DNA of 64,000 bases from Cyathus striatus (GCA_025738555.1 JAOVFP010000010.1:2418001-2482000); one strand, 5' to 3'. Counted from the stretch's first letter, positions 1-13,064 are shown. Translations and numbers: made by a program. The notes: generated from the letters alone by a model not told the origin.

Positions 1-112
1 GTGACATCCCAAAAGTGATTGTGACAAGCTCAAGAGATCTGTGAGAGAAGGAGAAATGTCATAGGTTTATTGTTGAAGACATAGATGAAGGAAGAGGTAA
101 GACATACATGAG

Positions 113-480
113 TCAGAGAGATGCATATGTTTTGAGTGCATCAACTAATCTATTTATGGAACAAGCCATTGATCCAACCTGGCTGTTACAATCAGCCTGT
201 GCTGCTACATGAATAACATTTGAAGCATGCTCATCTTCCCAGGCAGCCAACAAACCTAATTTGAGATTTTCAAGTCCTGAGAGTACATCCACAATAAGTG
301 GAATATCTTTCAAAGAAAGAGCTTGGTGAAGGTTTTAAATAACTTTAAAAAATAAATTAGAACAGTGAAAGATATTGATTTCATTCATACTAGGAGTACT
401 TCAACTTGTGCAAGGCTCCATTGTTCCTCTGATAGACAAAATCCCTTAAGGTCTGATCCAATAGTGAGCTGCTTAACAAC
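113..480 (-). mobile_element. degenerate hAT-type transposase fragment
   Basis: The reverse strand reads IPLIVDVLSGLENLKLGLLA followed by NVIHVAAQA, the spacing seen in the middle of fungal hAT (Ac-like) transposases, where a 'PLI..L..L...L' helix precedes 'VIRVAA.A'. Upstream on the same strand 'LSEEQWSLAQVEVLL' resembles the preceding hAT segment, but it is interrupted by stops and a frame change. No terminal repeats or full catalytic domain were found. This is an identification by pattern only; a protein profile search would decide it. Confidence 0.35.
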
Positions 481-689
481 CTCTTGAAAATAAATATGAG
501 ATTGAAGTCAATTAAGATCATCTTTTATTTGATTACATTTATAATTTCTACTTAAGCTATTGTAACTATTTCAAATCATTCTGGATTCATATCAGGTTTC
601 ATACAGAAAAGGCCCTCAATGATATGTTTAAAATGAGCCTATGAATGTTTAAATTGACTGCTTGTATCAATCTGAATATATTATTGAAT

Positions 690-825
690 AAGTAAAACCC
701 ATGGGTTTCCATGGGTTTTGATTACCCATGCAAACCCATACCCATGGGAATGGGTATGGGTTAGTGTGGGTATGGGTATGGGCTGAGCCCAGGATACCCA
801 TGGGTTACCCATGACATTGCCTACC
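690..825. repeat. CCCATGGG / TATGGGTATGGG low-complexity repeat
   Basis: About 130 bp made of short direct and inverted copies of CCCATGGGT, ACCCATACCC and TATGGGTATGGG. Because CCCATGGG is palindromic, the stretch could fold on itself. It lies in gene-free AT-rich DNA and is probably a simple repeat or the tail of an old transposon. Confidence 0.6.
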
Positions 826-1214
826 AGTGCCAAGTTAAGAGTGATATAGGAAAATATTCCCCTAGAAATCTGTAACTACAAGCAAGTAATAATTAAGATA
901 TATACTTTTAGTAGTACTTAACTAGAACTACTAGTACAAAGCACCTCTGACAGATAGAATACTGAGAGTCAGCTGTTTCAATGTAATAAGCAATAGTGCC
1001 AGCCTATGCATAGGAATCTGTTATGTAGCAATTACTTCCTATGGGAACAAACACAAAGACACCCCACAAATTGTATACTCATGGCAGGGTTGCTAAGTAA
1101 TTACAAAGTAATAGTACTTAGTCTTAAGTATACTACATATGTTATGCTCAAGTTTCAACAATAACTCAGTGAGCACAAATATGATTGAAATATCATTTAT
1201 TTCTAGCTTGCTTA

Positions 1215-1655
1215 GGGCCTGTGTGGTAACTACAGGTTCAATCCTGTATGGGATCATCCCTTTTTGAGAAAATGCAAATATCTTCGCGGCAGCTTAAAAT
1301 ACCAATATGATACTTAGCATACAGGTATACAGACTATAGTAGTTTGTAATTCCCAAGTTTCATTGCACTTGGACTGTTTGGACTGTTGAAAGGTACTGAT
1401 TGAGCATACTGGTCCAATCCCTCACAGTTCCTTAATCCCACTGATTCTCACACTGGGCAGTTGCACATTTTAGATTGATTTTAGATGAACAACACATCAT
1501 ACACTCACAACATTTTACATGTAGAAAGATAACTACTATTAATACATGTTTGTAAAATATCAAGCTCATACTGTATGTCATTCCAATGGTATTCGCATTT
1601 TTGTGAAAAGGGATGATCCCATACAGGATTGAACCTGTAGTTACCATGCAGGCCC
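1215..1655. mobile_element. PIF/Harbinger-type MITE
   Basis: A 441-bp element with inverted ends of about 65 bp. The left end begins GGGCCTGTGTGGTAACTACA, and the right end reads the same inward with only a few mismatches. It is flanked by TTA at 1212-1214 and 1656-1658. A 3-bp TWA target duplication and GGGCCTG-type termini are the hallmark of PIF/Harbinger elements. No transposase ORF lies inside, so it is non-autonomous. The well-conserved ends suggest a relatively recent insertion. Confidence 0.8.
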
Positions 1656-1659
1656 TTAC

Positions 1660-3824
1660 TGTTGTTTCTCTTATGATGTTTATATATATATTTAAATGTG
1701 CCATATTATGTATATAGACATCATACACACAATAGAACTCCTATTATACTTAACATATTTTAATATGTGGGAAGAATAAACTGGAGGTGGGGACAACAAG
1801 CAGGGGGACAGTGACAAGATAGTGAAGTGGCAGCATGCTGTCAATTGGCACCATTGGCACAGCTTTACCAAAAATGGACCCTGGGACTTTGATGGTATTC
1901 TCATCAAACTGAGAATACGGCCATATTCTGGTTTCTGAACAGACCCAGGACCCCCAAAAGCCCCTTATAAGGTTGGAGGACAGATCCCAAGGGTCCATAT
2001 GCAGACACATTGTCAGTCCAATACTAATTCTATATGCAGATTGGTGATGATACCTCCAAAATTGCTGAGTTATGTGGATTTTGTAGCAAAGTACAACAAG
2101 TTGAGGACAAGACCAAGACAAGACTGCTGAAATTTTATGAATTGTGTTTGATGAAAAATGTGGCCCTGAGCTTATTTTCTTAGAATCCTGTACCCTTTCG
2201 GGCATAAAACAGGGCCACTACTCAAATTTGGTGTAAATAATGGAAGGTATGACCAGAAACAGTGTTGGTGTTTTGCTTAGGACCCCCTGTGCATCAAGAT
2301 TGAGTGCAGATCATCCCAAACTAGGTAATAAGATCCTCCATATCCTGCTCTGCTCCCATACACTTTCCAGATCTCACATATGTTGTGTGTGCCCTTCAAG
2401 CCCAATGTGACTCTGAGTGTGCTGTCACACAGTGGTTTTGTTCCCATGCAATTACCATAAGCGCCTTGAGAGTGTCACACCAGAAACTTGTGCACAAGGA
2501 AGCATATATGTTAGGCTTTGGTTAAGTAGTCCATAGATGCATTCTTATTTTAATTCATAATAGAATAATTTTCCAAAGTCTATGATTTATCCCATACAGG
2601 TACTACATGTTTGCATGTTATTCATTGTTGTGCTCATTAACCCAAGTTCCATCCTTATATGCTATGTGACACTACTATTTACCAGTGAAAAATAAAATAA
2701 ATACTACATTCTACATTTCTTATCATACTATAATTTTTTAAAGTCACTCAGATAACTGCCAATAATAGTAAAGCTCCGCACTGTGTCATTATTAAATGGG
2801 AAGTATTAAGTGAAGTGATAAAATGAATAGTATTTGCCTGTAGCAAGTCATATAAGTAGTAATTATCTTAGTCTGAATACTACATTGTAATCAAATCATC
2901 TGAGTTCAGATTCCAAATGTAATGCACTATGAAGGAGACATGTAGTTATCTTATTTTGCAAGAAGTTAGAGTATTAAATGTACACAATAAATTATAAAAC
3001 ATGAAAAAATCTCACAGTTAGTTACATGAATGTACTTTCTACTTGCATAATTAATGTTTACAGTAGTAGTGTACTACTTACAGCCACCTGTATTTGAACT
3101 ATCAAACTCCTCATACATTTAGTTAACATGGGAGTGGTGTGAATATATTGTGAATAGAAACCCACACTATATGCCACAACCTGCCTGATGCATTGTACAT
3201 GCCCTTTTTGTGAGGTTCTACATGAGGTTAGCACCTTGATTTAGCAATCCCACCATGATACAAAGGCATGGGAACTGAGAAAGGGCCAAGGTCATGTGGT
3301 TACATGGCAAACTCCCAGAAATGGTACCTTCACTCTGGGAGATCAACTGGAGATATTGTTCATAAGCAAGACATCGACACCATTTTTTGTATACACTTAA
3401 ATGATGGGACAATCCCGAAAACATGATAATTCAGGCAAAATTCAAGTGATATCTCACCATGATCCCACCCCTTACATTGGACTCCCAGCTGGACTAGTGT
3501 GATACATGGACAGGTATCCGACCTCCTCCTAAACACCATCCATACACAGATTTTCCATCATACCTCGCTGCCAAAAATCTGCCAAAAATACATGGACTGT
3601 CCTCCGGCCTAGATCAAAAAAGCTCGAAATATATGCAGATTGATATCCGACCTCTATGGGTGCTTTCAGGGGTCCTACAGACCCTAAACACCAGGTGCAC
3701 AGTTACATAATAATTCGCCTATTATGGAATGAAATGGTAAAAAGAAGTGCACCTTTATCATAACTTTCACATTTTTACCATAAAATTTCCATAATTGGCA
3801 ATGCATTATGTAGCTGTGCACCCA
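1660..3824. other. AT-rich stretch without a recognised gene
   Basis: Short ORFs on both strands have no recognisable domain, codon bias or intron structure. The longest (1750-2205, minus) is unknown and could be a transposon relic. No tRNA, rRNA or clear inverted-repeat element was seen. Confidence 0.5.
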
Positions 3825-3833
3825 GTGTAAAGC

Positions 3834-4910
3834 AGGCTCCTAAAACCAGCACGCTCATCTCTCGAGCTTCCTCCTATGTTTTGTGGGAGGCTAACAGAGG
3901 TAAATATTTGTGTGGGACAAACACAAAACAAGGAGGAAGCTCTCAAGAGAGCGGCTGGCAAAAGTGGGTACTGACAATTCACCATGAACCCTTTCAATCA
4001 CTAGAACCCTTTCACTTACCTAGCATATCAATATGTACTTTACTGAATTTATGGAGTCAAGTGATTCGTGAATCAAGGTAGTTTGCATGACATGGGTTGT
4101 GTTCCCACTGGTGCAGGCCCATGAAGACATTTCAGTATGGATACCACTACTAAAGGCATGCAAGAAGAGGCTTGACAAAATAACAGTGATTTTCACCCCG
4201 CTTAATGTACTAGGGAAGCAAAATGTTGAAATGCATGTTAGATGCCAAAAAAATGAAGTCCGGTGTTGACATGACTGAGTACAAAAACTTGAGATAAGTA
4301 TGTAAATATTTTGTGCATGTTTCATTGCCCACATATGTGCTGTGCTCTGAGCCACTGTTTACCATAAAGTTGTTGCTGGTGTCTGTATAAGGGGCATCCA
4401 TAATCTCAAATAAGATTATCTGTGAAATTGTGTATAGTTGAATGTAACTGTTTTTATGAGTCGCCAAGGAGGAATGTATTACTTGAATTACAGTAGATCA
4501 CTGAAGGTATATCTACTAATGCATTGTGAGATATGCAAAGATTTTAACAATAATGAACAGATACCAGTTTTAATGATTCTCATTGTCGCATGAGCACTTA
4601 CATACATTTAAAATATGCTGAACCATTGATGGAGACAGCTTACTACAGCATTAGAAAGAGATGGTGCAAGAAGGTCGCAAATATATTGTAGCTTGCATAT
4701 ACAGTTAGCGTGAGTATGACAAAGCATCTAAGCAGAAGGGTCCTGATGATTGGAAGGGTTCACGGTGAATTATCGGTACCCACTTTTGCCAGCCGCTCTC
4801 TCGAGAGCTTCCTCCTTGTTTTGTGTTTGTCCCGCACAAATATTTACCTCTGTTAGCCTCCCACAAAAGAGGAAGCTCGAGAGACGAGCGTGCTGGTTTT
4901 AGGAGCCTGG
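3834..4910. mobile_element. non-autonomous long-TIR element, Mutator-like
   Basis: A 1,077-bp element with inverted repeats of roughly 190 bp. The left end starts AGGCTCCTAAAACCAGCACG and the right end is its reverse complement, including the shared GAGGAAGCTC region and a stretch near AAATATTTGTG. It is flanked by the 9-bp direct repeat GTGTAAAGC at 3825-3833 and 4911-4919. A 9-bp duplication with long TIRs is typical of Mutator-like elements. The interior ORFs match no transposase that I recognise. One extra G at the right border leaves the exact terminus uncertain by 1-2 bp, so a hAT-like 8-bp duplication is possible. Confidence 0.75.
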
Positions 4911-5072
4911 GTGTAAAGCAACAATCCCTGTTCTTTTCGGATTCACATCGGATAGAAAGCAAGGATATGATCTAACAAACTAAATATGATTCTACTAATG
5001 TACCTACTATACTAATATACATACAAAAAACAGCATTACAGCTCAAAAAAGAAAGTCCGCAAAGCAAAAAGT

Positions 5073-8000
5073 TCAAATAAGCGCCAGGCTCCTATAAAAC
5101 TTCCTCGCATCATCCAAAAGCCTCCCCTGCTCAACCACCCAAAGACCCTCAATATCCCTCCTAATCTCTTCCCTCCTCTCCCTCCTAAGACTCTTCACCG
5201 TAATCCTAAAAGCAGCAGAAACCGGTCTATGATCCGACACATTCGCCTCATACCGCCTATAATGCACCTGCCGCACCCGTCCCGGAATCCTCGACTTCCA
5301 AAGCACACGATCGCACCACGCAGGCGAACGGTGTTTCTCGGAGGTATCGTACTCGTTTGATCTAGGGTCATATTTATACGTCGGCGCGAACGTAAGTGGG
5401 CCTTCCGAGAACCCGCGTAGCCGGAATGCGCGGTTATATTTAAGTTCGCGGATGAGCTGGTCGTGGGGTATAAGGCTTGCATAGTCCCCTGCTCTCACAG
5501 CAGCGATGATAGCGTCCCGCCTCGCTTCGATCCTGTAGTTCATGTCTCCGTGAAACTGCCAGGCGTCAACTGGATAACAACAGCGAAAGAAAGGAAAGAC
5601 GCACAAAAACAATCTCATGATCCAACACCATCGTTCCATCCCCACCACCGACATACGCAAGCGGATGCTCAGCAACCGGAAACACCGTCTTTTCTTCCAA
5701 AATACTAGCAGCATCCGCATTGCGCCTTCGTACGGCGTTCTGCCCGGCCGCAAGATGCGAATTGATGATACACACGGACGAGTCTCCAATCACGAATCGT
5801 GCCACTATCCCTCCCTGAACCAATCAGTCTCACCTCTATACCAGAACGAAAAAAGAAACACACCTTATTCCCATACCTCCCCCCCATACCCCTCTTAACA
5901 GTCGTAACAGCCACATCACTCAACCTCTCCCTCTCACTAGCCTTAATAAAAATACACGAAAACAAACCAACCAAGCTCTCCGTGTGCACAACGCTGTACT
6001 TGATATCAGGCGGCATGGACGCCCGCACAACACTAACAAGGCGATCGTACCACCTCCGATAAGCACCAGTGACCTTCTCCGACAGTCCCATGTCCTCTTT
6101 CTTCTTACTACCCAAGAGCACATTTTTCGCCGTCATCTTGCGCGATTCTAGATCGATGACTTCTTGGAATCCAAAGGCGATGATGTCGGGGCTTTCGACG
6201 CTGTTGAGTGCGTCGGAGAGGAAAGTTTGGGTAGGTGGGTCCGGGGAGGAAGTGAGTGCATCTGGACGCGCCGAGTCGCAGTTCCACGATATTATGAGAG
6301 CCGTCACGTCCCTGAACGTGCTATACTCATTTTCAGCTTTCAACAGTTCCTTATCTACCTCTCATCAGCTTCTCTCTTTCACAGAAAGAAAAAGAAAACA
6401 TACCAATCCAATCCAACCCAAGCAACCCATCCCAAAACCGAACAGCCTCATCCCGTCCAACACTAACCACACACAACCTCCCCTTCTCAACGCCCAAATA
6501 ATCCACAACAAGCCGTACAACAGGTAACCCAGGATGCGCAGTCCAGCAATTCCTCACAACCCAAGGCTTACATTGCACATCATACGCCGCAATCATCCCA
6601 TTCCTTCCACCAGCCCACAATCGATCATTGACCCCCTCCAAACACAAGACATCCGAAAGCGACACCTTGACCACTTCGACGCATCTCGGATGATCCGATT
6701 CTTCAAGAGACCAAATCGATATGAATCCTTCTTCGTGTCCTAGATAGACATGACCTGGATGCGAAGGTAATATCGTGCCAGATGTAACGGCGCCCACATG
6801 TTCGGTGGGAATCAACGATCTCCCTGTCGACGCGGGATTGAAAGGATCAAAAACGCGTATAATGGGGATTTTATGCCCTCCATGCGATGAACTTTCCCCT
6901 CTAGCTGCAGTCCACAATTTCCCCCCTAGCAAACGCGCGAAATCCTGCTTGTCCGTCGTACGCGTTACACGGGGGAGGGTATTAACCAATCCCCCAGCAG
7001 ATTCCTCCGAAGGAGAGAATATGAGGGTCTTCCCCGACTCATCGAGCGTGAGCATATTCTCCCCATATCGGAATATCTGCGTGATAGGGTACAAATGCAC
7101 ACCAAGCCTCCGCGCGCATACATCCCCACTCGGAACATCCACAATGAAAATATGTCCCTCCTTCGTCCCCACCCATACTCTATCCCCCTCCCCGCTCGGG
7201 CAGAACTCAACAGCACATATCTTCCCCTCTTTCACGCCCACATCCTTCAGCTCAATCACATGAACCGGACTATCCCCCCCAAGACTCAAATCGTATATGC
7301 GCAACGTATGTCCCTGGCCTAACACTAAAGACGTCCCGGAAATAGCCAATGTCCCACTATATGGATGTAGTTGAATCTTAGGCGGATGCGCATCACCGTG
7401 CCGGAAGGATAATACCGGTCCACGTCTATTGGATCTTGTAGCATCAGGCATGTGCTCTACGGCACTTGCCCTAGGATCTTCTTCGTCCGCTCCGGAATCG
7501 TCGTCGGATGAAGGGGAAGTGGGTCTTCGCGCGGGAGGGAGCTTGTCCCCGGGTCCTATTGTCCGCGTTGGAGGAGGTGGAAGGCGCGAGAGATGTTTAC
7601 GCTGCGGTTGCGGGTGTGGGTGTTGAGGATCATGTAAAGGTGGCGGGGTATGCGGATGAGGCAGAATATGAGAAAGGATATTATGCGTATGCGATGAGAT
7701 AGAATGCGGATTCGAAGCAGGATACGAAACGGGTGTAATTGGATTCGTATCAAATGCAGGCGGTGCAGGGGGAGCAGGGAGAGAAACAAGTTTATGTAGC
7801 GCAGGTCTTCGATCCTCGGTATTGGCAACTGTACTCCTACGTACAGGCAACGGCGGGGCAGGTTTCGAAGTGGGTAACGAAGACGGTGTGGCCAATGGTT
7901 GTGCGGGTGTATTGGACGTGATACTCTCCATCACACCAGGTGTAAGCGATGCACGATGTCGTGGAGGAGGGGGAAACAATCTCCCTTCACTCCCGCTCCC

Positions 8001-9273
8001 TGATGCACTTTGCGGACTATCCTCTCCCCCACCGCCAGATTTGAAAGCCCCACGGGCGGGAATGGGCGGGGCGTTGGTGTCTGGCATTGTTATTGAGCTT
8101 CTTTCTACCGGGATAGGTGATGATGAAGAGATATGTTCGGGGCTTTGGGAGGTATGTGATACTGGAAGGATGGGGTCTTGTAGCTGTCCGAGTGGTGTAT
8201 CCGGTTTAGGCGGCCGTGGTGGAATTGCTGGTTTTGAGGGAGAGGTATGTGTTGTCGTAGATGTAGATGCAGCAGAAGTAGATGATGATGAAGTAGATAT
8301 AGAAATCGACGGAGTCCTCGAATGTACTCCCTGTCCCTGGCCTGATGGAGGCGTGTCACGGCCGAGTGACGCCAATGACGACGATGCAAGTTTAGAAAGA
8401 CCCGAAGGCTGTGGACTCGTGCTCGCGCTTAGATTATTGTTATTAGTGGCGCCATGTAAATACCCCGAATTGGAAGGTGTAGGAGGAGGAACGGGACGCG
8501 TTAGTGGGTTTAGTTTCGTTGGTGTTGTACTTGTACTTGAGTCGGTCTGGTATGGGCGCGGACTGGGGCTGGATGTTCGTGGTGGTGGAATCGGAGCTGG
8601 TGATGAATTACTTTGACGCATCAATACATAGTTAACTTTGAGAGAAAAGGAACATACAATCGATTTTTAAGCAACGCTACACTTTTCCTTCTTCCCCCTC
8701 TTCCGCCCCATTCACTGCCACATTCATAGAACCAACTTGCGCCTGCGGCGCGGGAATAGCCAGAAACGCCATGTTCATGCTTGACGGCATAGGCGGAGCA
8801 GGGACAGGTCGTAGGAGAGGCGAGACTGTACCCAGTGTCGACGATGACACGGGGCGCGCGAGGGGGGAGACTGTGCCTAATGTCGATACGGGGCGAGCAT
8901 GTGGTGACGCATTGAGTGAAGGAGCAGGTGATGGTGAACGCGATGGGGCTTTTCCCCGTGGTGGTGGTGGAGGTGGACGACGGCGTAGATCTGAGAGCGA
9001 GGACGATGGTCGGAGGAGTGGTGATCCCTGTCCCGATCCTGAGCCTGAGGCTACGCTCAGCTCGCTGGCTTTCGGGCTTTCTTCATCCCCTGTACTACCA
9101 GAATCCTGCCTGCTTAACAAAGTCGTTGAACTCTCCTTATTGTGCCCGGAAGTTGAACCAGGAGCAGGGACAGAGTTGACCGACGTAGACGAAGAAGCGA
9201 GTAGTTCGAATTTGGATCTGAGGTTTTTAACAGCCTGTAGTGATTCGCTGTCGACCTCCGATGGTTTTGTCAT
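5073..9273 (-). CDS. inositol polyphosphate 5-phosphatase with WD40 region
   Basis: Predicted to remove the 5-phosphate from inositol phosphates or phosphoinositides in signalling and membrane traffic. The C-terminal IPPc domain is complete: SWNCDSARPDAL and FGFQEVIDLESRK (6343-5705), the catalytic NSHLAAGQNAVRRRN (about 5770), FHGDMNYRI after an intron at about 5580, PTYKYDPRS and SPAWCDRVLWKSR, then SDHRPVSAAF near 5210. Upstream, 6370-8621 encodes a Ser/Pro-rich region and WD40-like blades, the arrangement of WD40-5PTases. The first exon (9273-8677) encodes MTKPSEV..., including AVKNLRSKFELLASS and a poly-Pro tract. Its junction with the next exon (8621) is unresolved: the best GTATGT donor lies beyond an in-frame TAG at 8677, and the in-frame alternative donor GTAGCG is weak. 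If they are not joined, translation may start at 8621. Part of the gene is duplicated at 17.9-18.2 kb. Confidence 0.88.
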
Positions 9274-10030
9274 CTCGTCGTGGTGGATGAGATGGAGGAA
9301 AGAGAGTTGGATGTGCAGATGGGTAAAGGAACGGGTAGCTCGGGTTAGCCGCTAGGGTCTTTTCCGGTTCGTAGGCGCTGAACGCTCCACTTTGAGAATG
9401 GTATGGTGTGATGTGAAAGTCGTAAGTTGTTCAGCTTTTAGCTTTTCTTATCCAGTTCGTAGTTCGTTATAGGGGGAGGAGGGGAGAAAGGAGAGGATGA
9501 GGGTAGGACAAGGTGAGGGTGGGAGTAGGAGAAAGGGTGTGATTGTGATGATCTACAAAAGCCGTCCTTTGCTTTGATTTAGCCGAGGGAGCTGTTATAT
9601 CCGTTGCATTATGACCACCATCGGATATCTCATGCCATACTCCTATGACGATGCTGTCTATCTAACTCGATGGCGACAAGGGTATGAACAGCTGGCATGG
9701 CTATAGCTATCCGTTATGAACAAACGTACGGATACCTGCTGGTCGGAACGCGGTAACTATCTGTGGGTGCCGTATCCTATCATTATACTTGATGTATCTC
9801 TCCGAGAGATAGGGAACATGCTTCTTCTCGTCATTCTACTTGAAATTCCCGTCAGAGCGACACTGCAGCATAGGAGCTCACGTCTGTAGAAAATAGTCAC
9901 GCTATGAACGGCATCCGCGCCTATTTCGTTGCCAAGACCTTGCTAGTACAATCTCCGCGAATGACACAGCTACGTACGGGTACTTCATTTCTTGGTGCAC
10001 TGCTCTCGTACTTCTACGTATATATGAAAA
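9274..10030. other. upstream region of the phosphatase gene, duplicated at 18.2-18.7 kb
   Basis: No ORF. It contains the 5' flank of the minus-strand phosphatase. About 9355-9890 is nearly identical to 18178-18718, so it is part of the local duplication. At its right edge a TATATATGAAAA sequence (10018-10030) faces the module array; the same motif recurs in copy two. This could be a divergent promoter for the array. Confidence 0.6.
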
Positions 10031-10039
10031 TACGACACC

Positions 10040-11890
10040 TGAAGATCATCTAGACCTACCAGTAACCAACCAGCCTACCAGTGCACTAGAACTGGCATTA
10101 CTCAAACCCCGTCTCCACCTCCTCTACGCCAACGAATTTCATATCTCTTTAAGAACAACAAGCCGCAGTTCTTTCTACCCGCAATAACAGTGAGTATACG
10201 TACAACCAACTCCTTTCTACTACACAAAATCATGGTCCACAGAATCTCCTAGGCTCGCATTCACTTGGCAATAATGCAAATGCCTTATTTGTCCTGTCGC
10301 CTTCGAACGTCCGTTCTCTGAATCGCCAACCATCCACTTCCTCACGTAACCATATTAAACATGGACATCGCAGACGGCCCAATGTCGTAGTTTGTCTATC
10401 GCTCAACGCTCACAAGCTCTCCATGGTATGTCTTTGCGCACCCAGGCCTTTTTTATCGAATTATTGTCGATAGCTAATACATTTCAAATTGCTGTTCTCT
10501 GAGACCTGAATGGCCAACTATCCTCACGTAGCCATACTAAAACTCGAACATCGCAGACAGCCCAATGACATAGTTTGTCTATCGCTCACTGCTCTACAAG
10601 ATATCCATGGTATGTCTATACAAATTTTTGAATTAACGGTCAATACATCCCACTCCATTCCATGAGTCGCATTCGAACTTGCTCTTCTCGGAGATCTGAA
10701 TTGTCAACTATCCTCACGTAGCCCTATTAAAACTTAACATCGCAGATGGCCCAATGGTGTAGTTTTTCTATCGCTCAGCACTCATCAGCACTGCTCCACA
10801 AGCTATCCATGGTCTGTATGTCATATAATACATTTTCTTGTTTGTTTTTACCGAATTATTGTCGATAGCTAATACATTTTATTTTGTCTTATCGCATTCG
10901 AACTGCTAACTGCCAACTATCCTCATATAGCCGTATTACAGCTCAATACTGCAGACGGCCCAATAGTGTAGTTTGTCTATAGCTCACTGCTTGGCATGTC
11001 CTGACTCCCTGAAGAGGAAATACTGGAATATTTTCCGCACAATAACGGCAACTCCATTTTCTACATCACAAAAAAAATAGTATCAAGCAGATTCCGCAGA
11101 AATGTAGACTCGCATTCATTTATGGGACTCACTGTGAGTCTCACTCACACCCAGGAATTATTGTCTGTCCTATCACTATGAACAGCCAACGTGCTTACTC
11201 ATGTACTAGTTATGCTTATTACTAAACATCACAGACGGGGAAATGGCGTAGTTTGTCCATCGCTCACTACTTGACAAAACTATCCATGGTACGTCCTGAT
11301 AAGGCAGGCTAACATTCAATGGACATTTTTATCGAACTACTTATTATCAATAGCTAATATATTTTATTTCATCTCGTCACCCTCATACATCTTCCCAGAA
11401 TCGCAAACTTGTCTACTTTTTCATCTGAGCAGATATTACAGACTGACCAATGACATAGACTGTTTATCGCTCACTGCTTTACAAAGCTATCCATGGCTTG
11501 TCCTTACCTTGGGTGTATATGAAGTATGAACATTTTTATCAAATTAAAGTTATCGATAGCCAATGCATTTTATTTCGTCTAGTTGCTATTGAACATCTCT
11601 TCGCTTCATCAACTATCTACTTTCTCATATAACAATATTAGACTTGGACATTGCAGACGGTCCAATGGTGTAGTTTGTTCATCGCTCACTGCTGTGCTAG
11701 TTATAATTCCGTGTCACTTTCAAATATTTCTGCTCTGGATTGCCAACGACTTGAGTCTTGGATGTCACAGACCGCCCAATGACATTGCTTTTGAGCTGCT
11801 CTTCTCTTGATCAACTATCTACTTCCTCACATGATAATATTACCCTTGGACATCATAGACTGACCAATGGTGTAGTTTATCCATTGGATC
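10040..11890 (+). repeat. tandem array 1 of exon-like modules (~9 copies)
   Basis: A degenerate unit of about 180-280 bp repeats in direct orientation. Each unit has a conserved core like ACGGCCCAATGGCGTAG...CTATCCATGG, located near 10375, 10555, 10743, 10951, 11232, 11440, 11655, 11768 and 11855. The core is preceded by a 3' splice-site-like tract (TACTAAAC...CGCAG or CACAG) and followed by GTATGTC, an ideal 5' splice site. An AT-rich spacer with TTATTGTCGATAG and TAATACATTTTATTTCG follows. The ~53-nt core is open in several frames, but its length is not a multiple of three. It matches no protein or RNA I recognise. A related array lies at 18.7-22.1 kb. Confidence 0.75.
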
Positions 11891-12960
11891 CAACCCTCTG
11901 TGCTATACAAGGCTATTAAATATGCCAACTCCTTGAAATTAATTAATCCATTTCTGTTATATCCATGTCTGGCAACCTCATGCCAATATCCTAGAAGCAT
12001 CCATGAACTCATGAACACTTCTGAACAGTTACTATTCCTGACCCACTTTGGGTTTTCTCTTCCTGAAGCTTCCAATTGGATTCCTGCTTGGGTTTCATCA
12101 GGTCTTCTTTCAGGTTTTCTCATTACTGTATTTTGTACTTATCTTTCATCTCTTTTATCATAACCCATGACCCCTAGTGAAAAGTCCATCAAGGTGAATT
12201 GAGAGAGAACAAGGGAAAACAAGTGGATTCAAGAAGATCAAGAGTTTTTGAGAAATGTCATTGACTGGCCACTGGCACCATGGCACAATCAATTGTTAAC
12301 ATATCTTCAGATGGGTTAGTAAATAGCTTTCTCTTTCTTCTCTGGCACATCAAACATTCAAAAACTTCAGTCTTCCTCTACTCTACATCCCTAAGTGCAA
12401 TACATGCATGTACTTTGGTTGTAGTGTCAAATTAGAGCATTGCTGCCTGGTCTGTGCACCATATTTAACAACTTGCAATGCACTATGTCTCTTGCTTCTT
12501 CTCCATCACCTCCATTCTTCCCCTCCCCCCCTCCACTCCTTCCCTTCCTCCTCTCCTTCCATTCACCTTCTTCCCCTCCTTCTAGTTTGTTCCTTACAAA
12601 TATGAAACTGGAATCTAAGTACAGTTATCATGCTATTTAAATACTAGGAGTACAGAGTAAGTGAAGGCCACTGGCCTTGGCCAGCAGAGAAGTACAGTCA
12701 GGGTAGTTGTATGTAGAATGGGGACTAAAACTAATGGACTATAATAAATGTGTTGGGGAGGTAGAGGCATATGGCAGTGTAATATAAAATTGATAGTGGT
12801 ACACTATGAAACATATACTACAATACTGAGGGGGTAGCTCAGTAGAATAGATAAATGGAAATAAAAGTAATGTATGTACAGTAAGCAATATGTAATAAAT
12901 AGAAACCATACAAGTTGAATCAGAGGAAACAATATGCAAGGCAGAGTAATGGAGGTGGTG
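11891..12960. other. intergenic stretch without a recognised gene
   Basis: Two overlapping ORFs of about 90 codons at 11827-12163 lie on opposite strands and have no recognisable motif. A pyrimidine-rich low-complexity run of CCTCC/CTTCC lies at about 12500-12590. The rest is AT-rich. I see no RNA gene. Confidence 0.4.
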
Positions 12961-12964
12961 GGCA

Positions 12965-13064
12965 GAGGTAGGCAGAGGTAGGCAATACAGGATATGACAA
13001 AAATAATTTGACCTAGAATTCTTATTATCTCCACCACCTAAATCTGCAGTTTCTATGCATCATT
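12965..13064 (-). pseudogene. decayed 18th TPR repeat of the NLR gene
   Basis: Past the stop codon of the NLR-like ORF the reverse strand still reads a TPR unit: NQGK*NDA*KLQI*VVEIIRILGQ. The conserved W, one Glu of the DAEKLQIQ core and the last Gln are replaced by TGA, TAG and TAG. This shows that the repeat array was once longer and now ends early through nonsense changes. Confidence 0.75.

Noticed and set aside
1750..2205. 151-aa ORF on the minus strand
   Set aside because: No domain, no intron signals, and a composition like surrounding non-coding DNA; left as unassigned.
7822..8616. 264-aa ORF on the plus strand opposite the phosphatase
   Set aside because: It is the antisense shadow of the Ser/Pro-rich coding region, with Gly/Asp/Val bias expected from that.
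8771..9355. 194-aa ORF on the plus strand
   Set aside because: Shadow of the phosphatase N-terminal exon, whose reverse-strand reading has sensible low-complexity structure.
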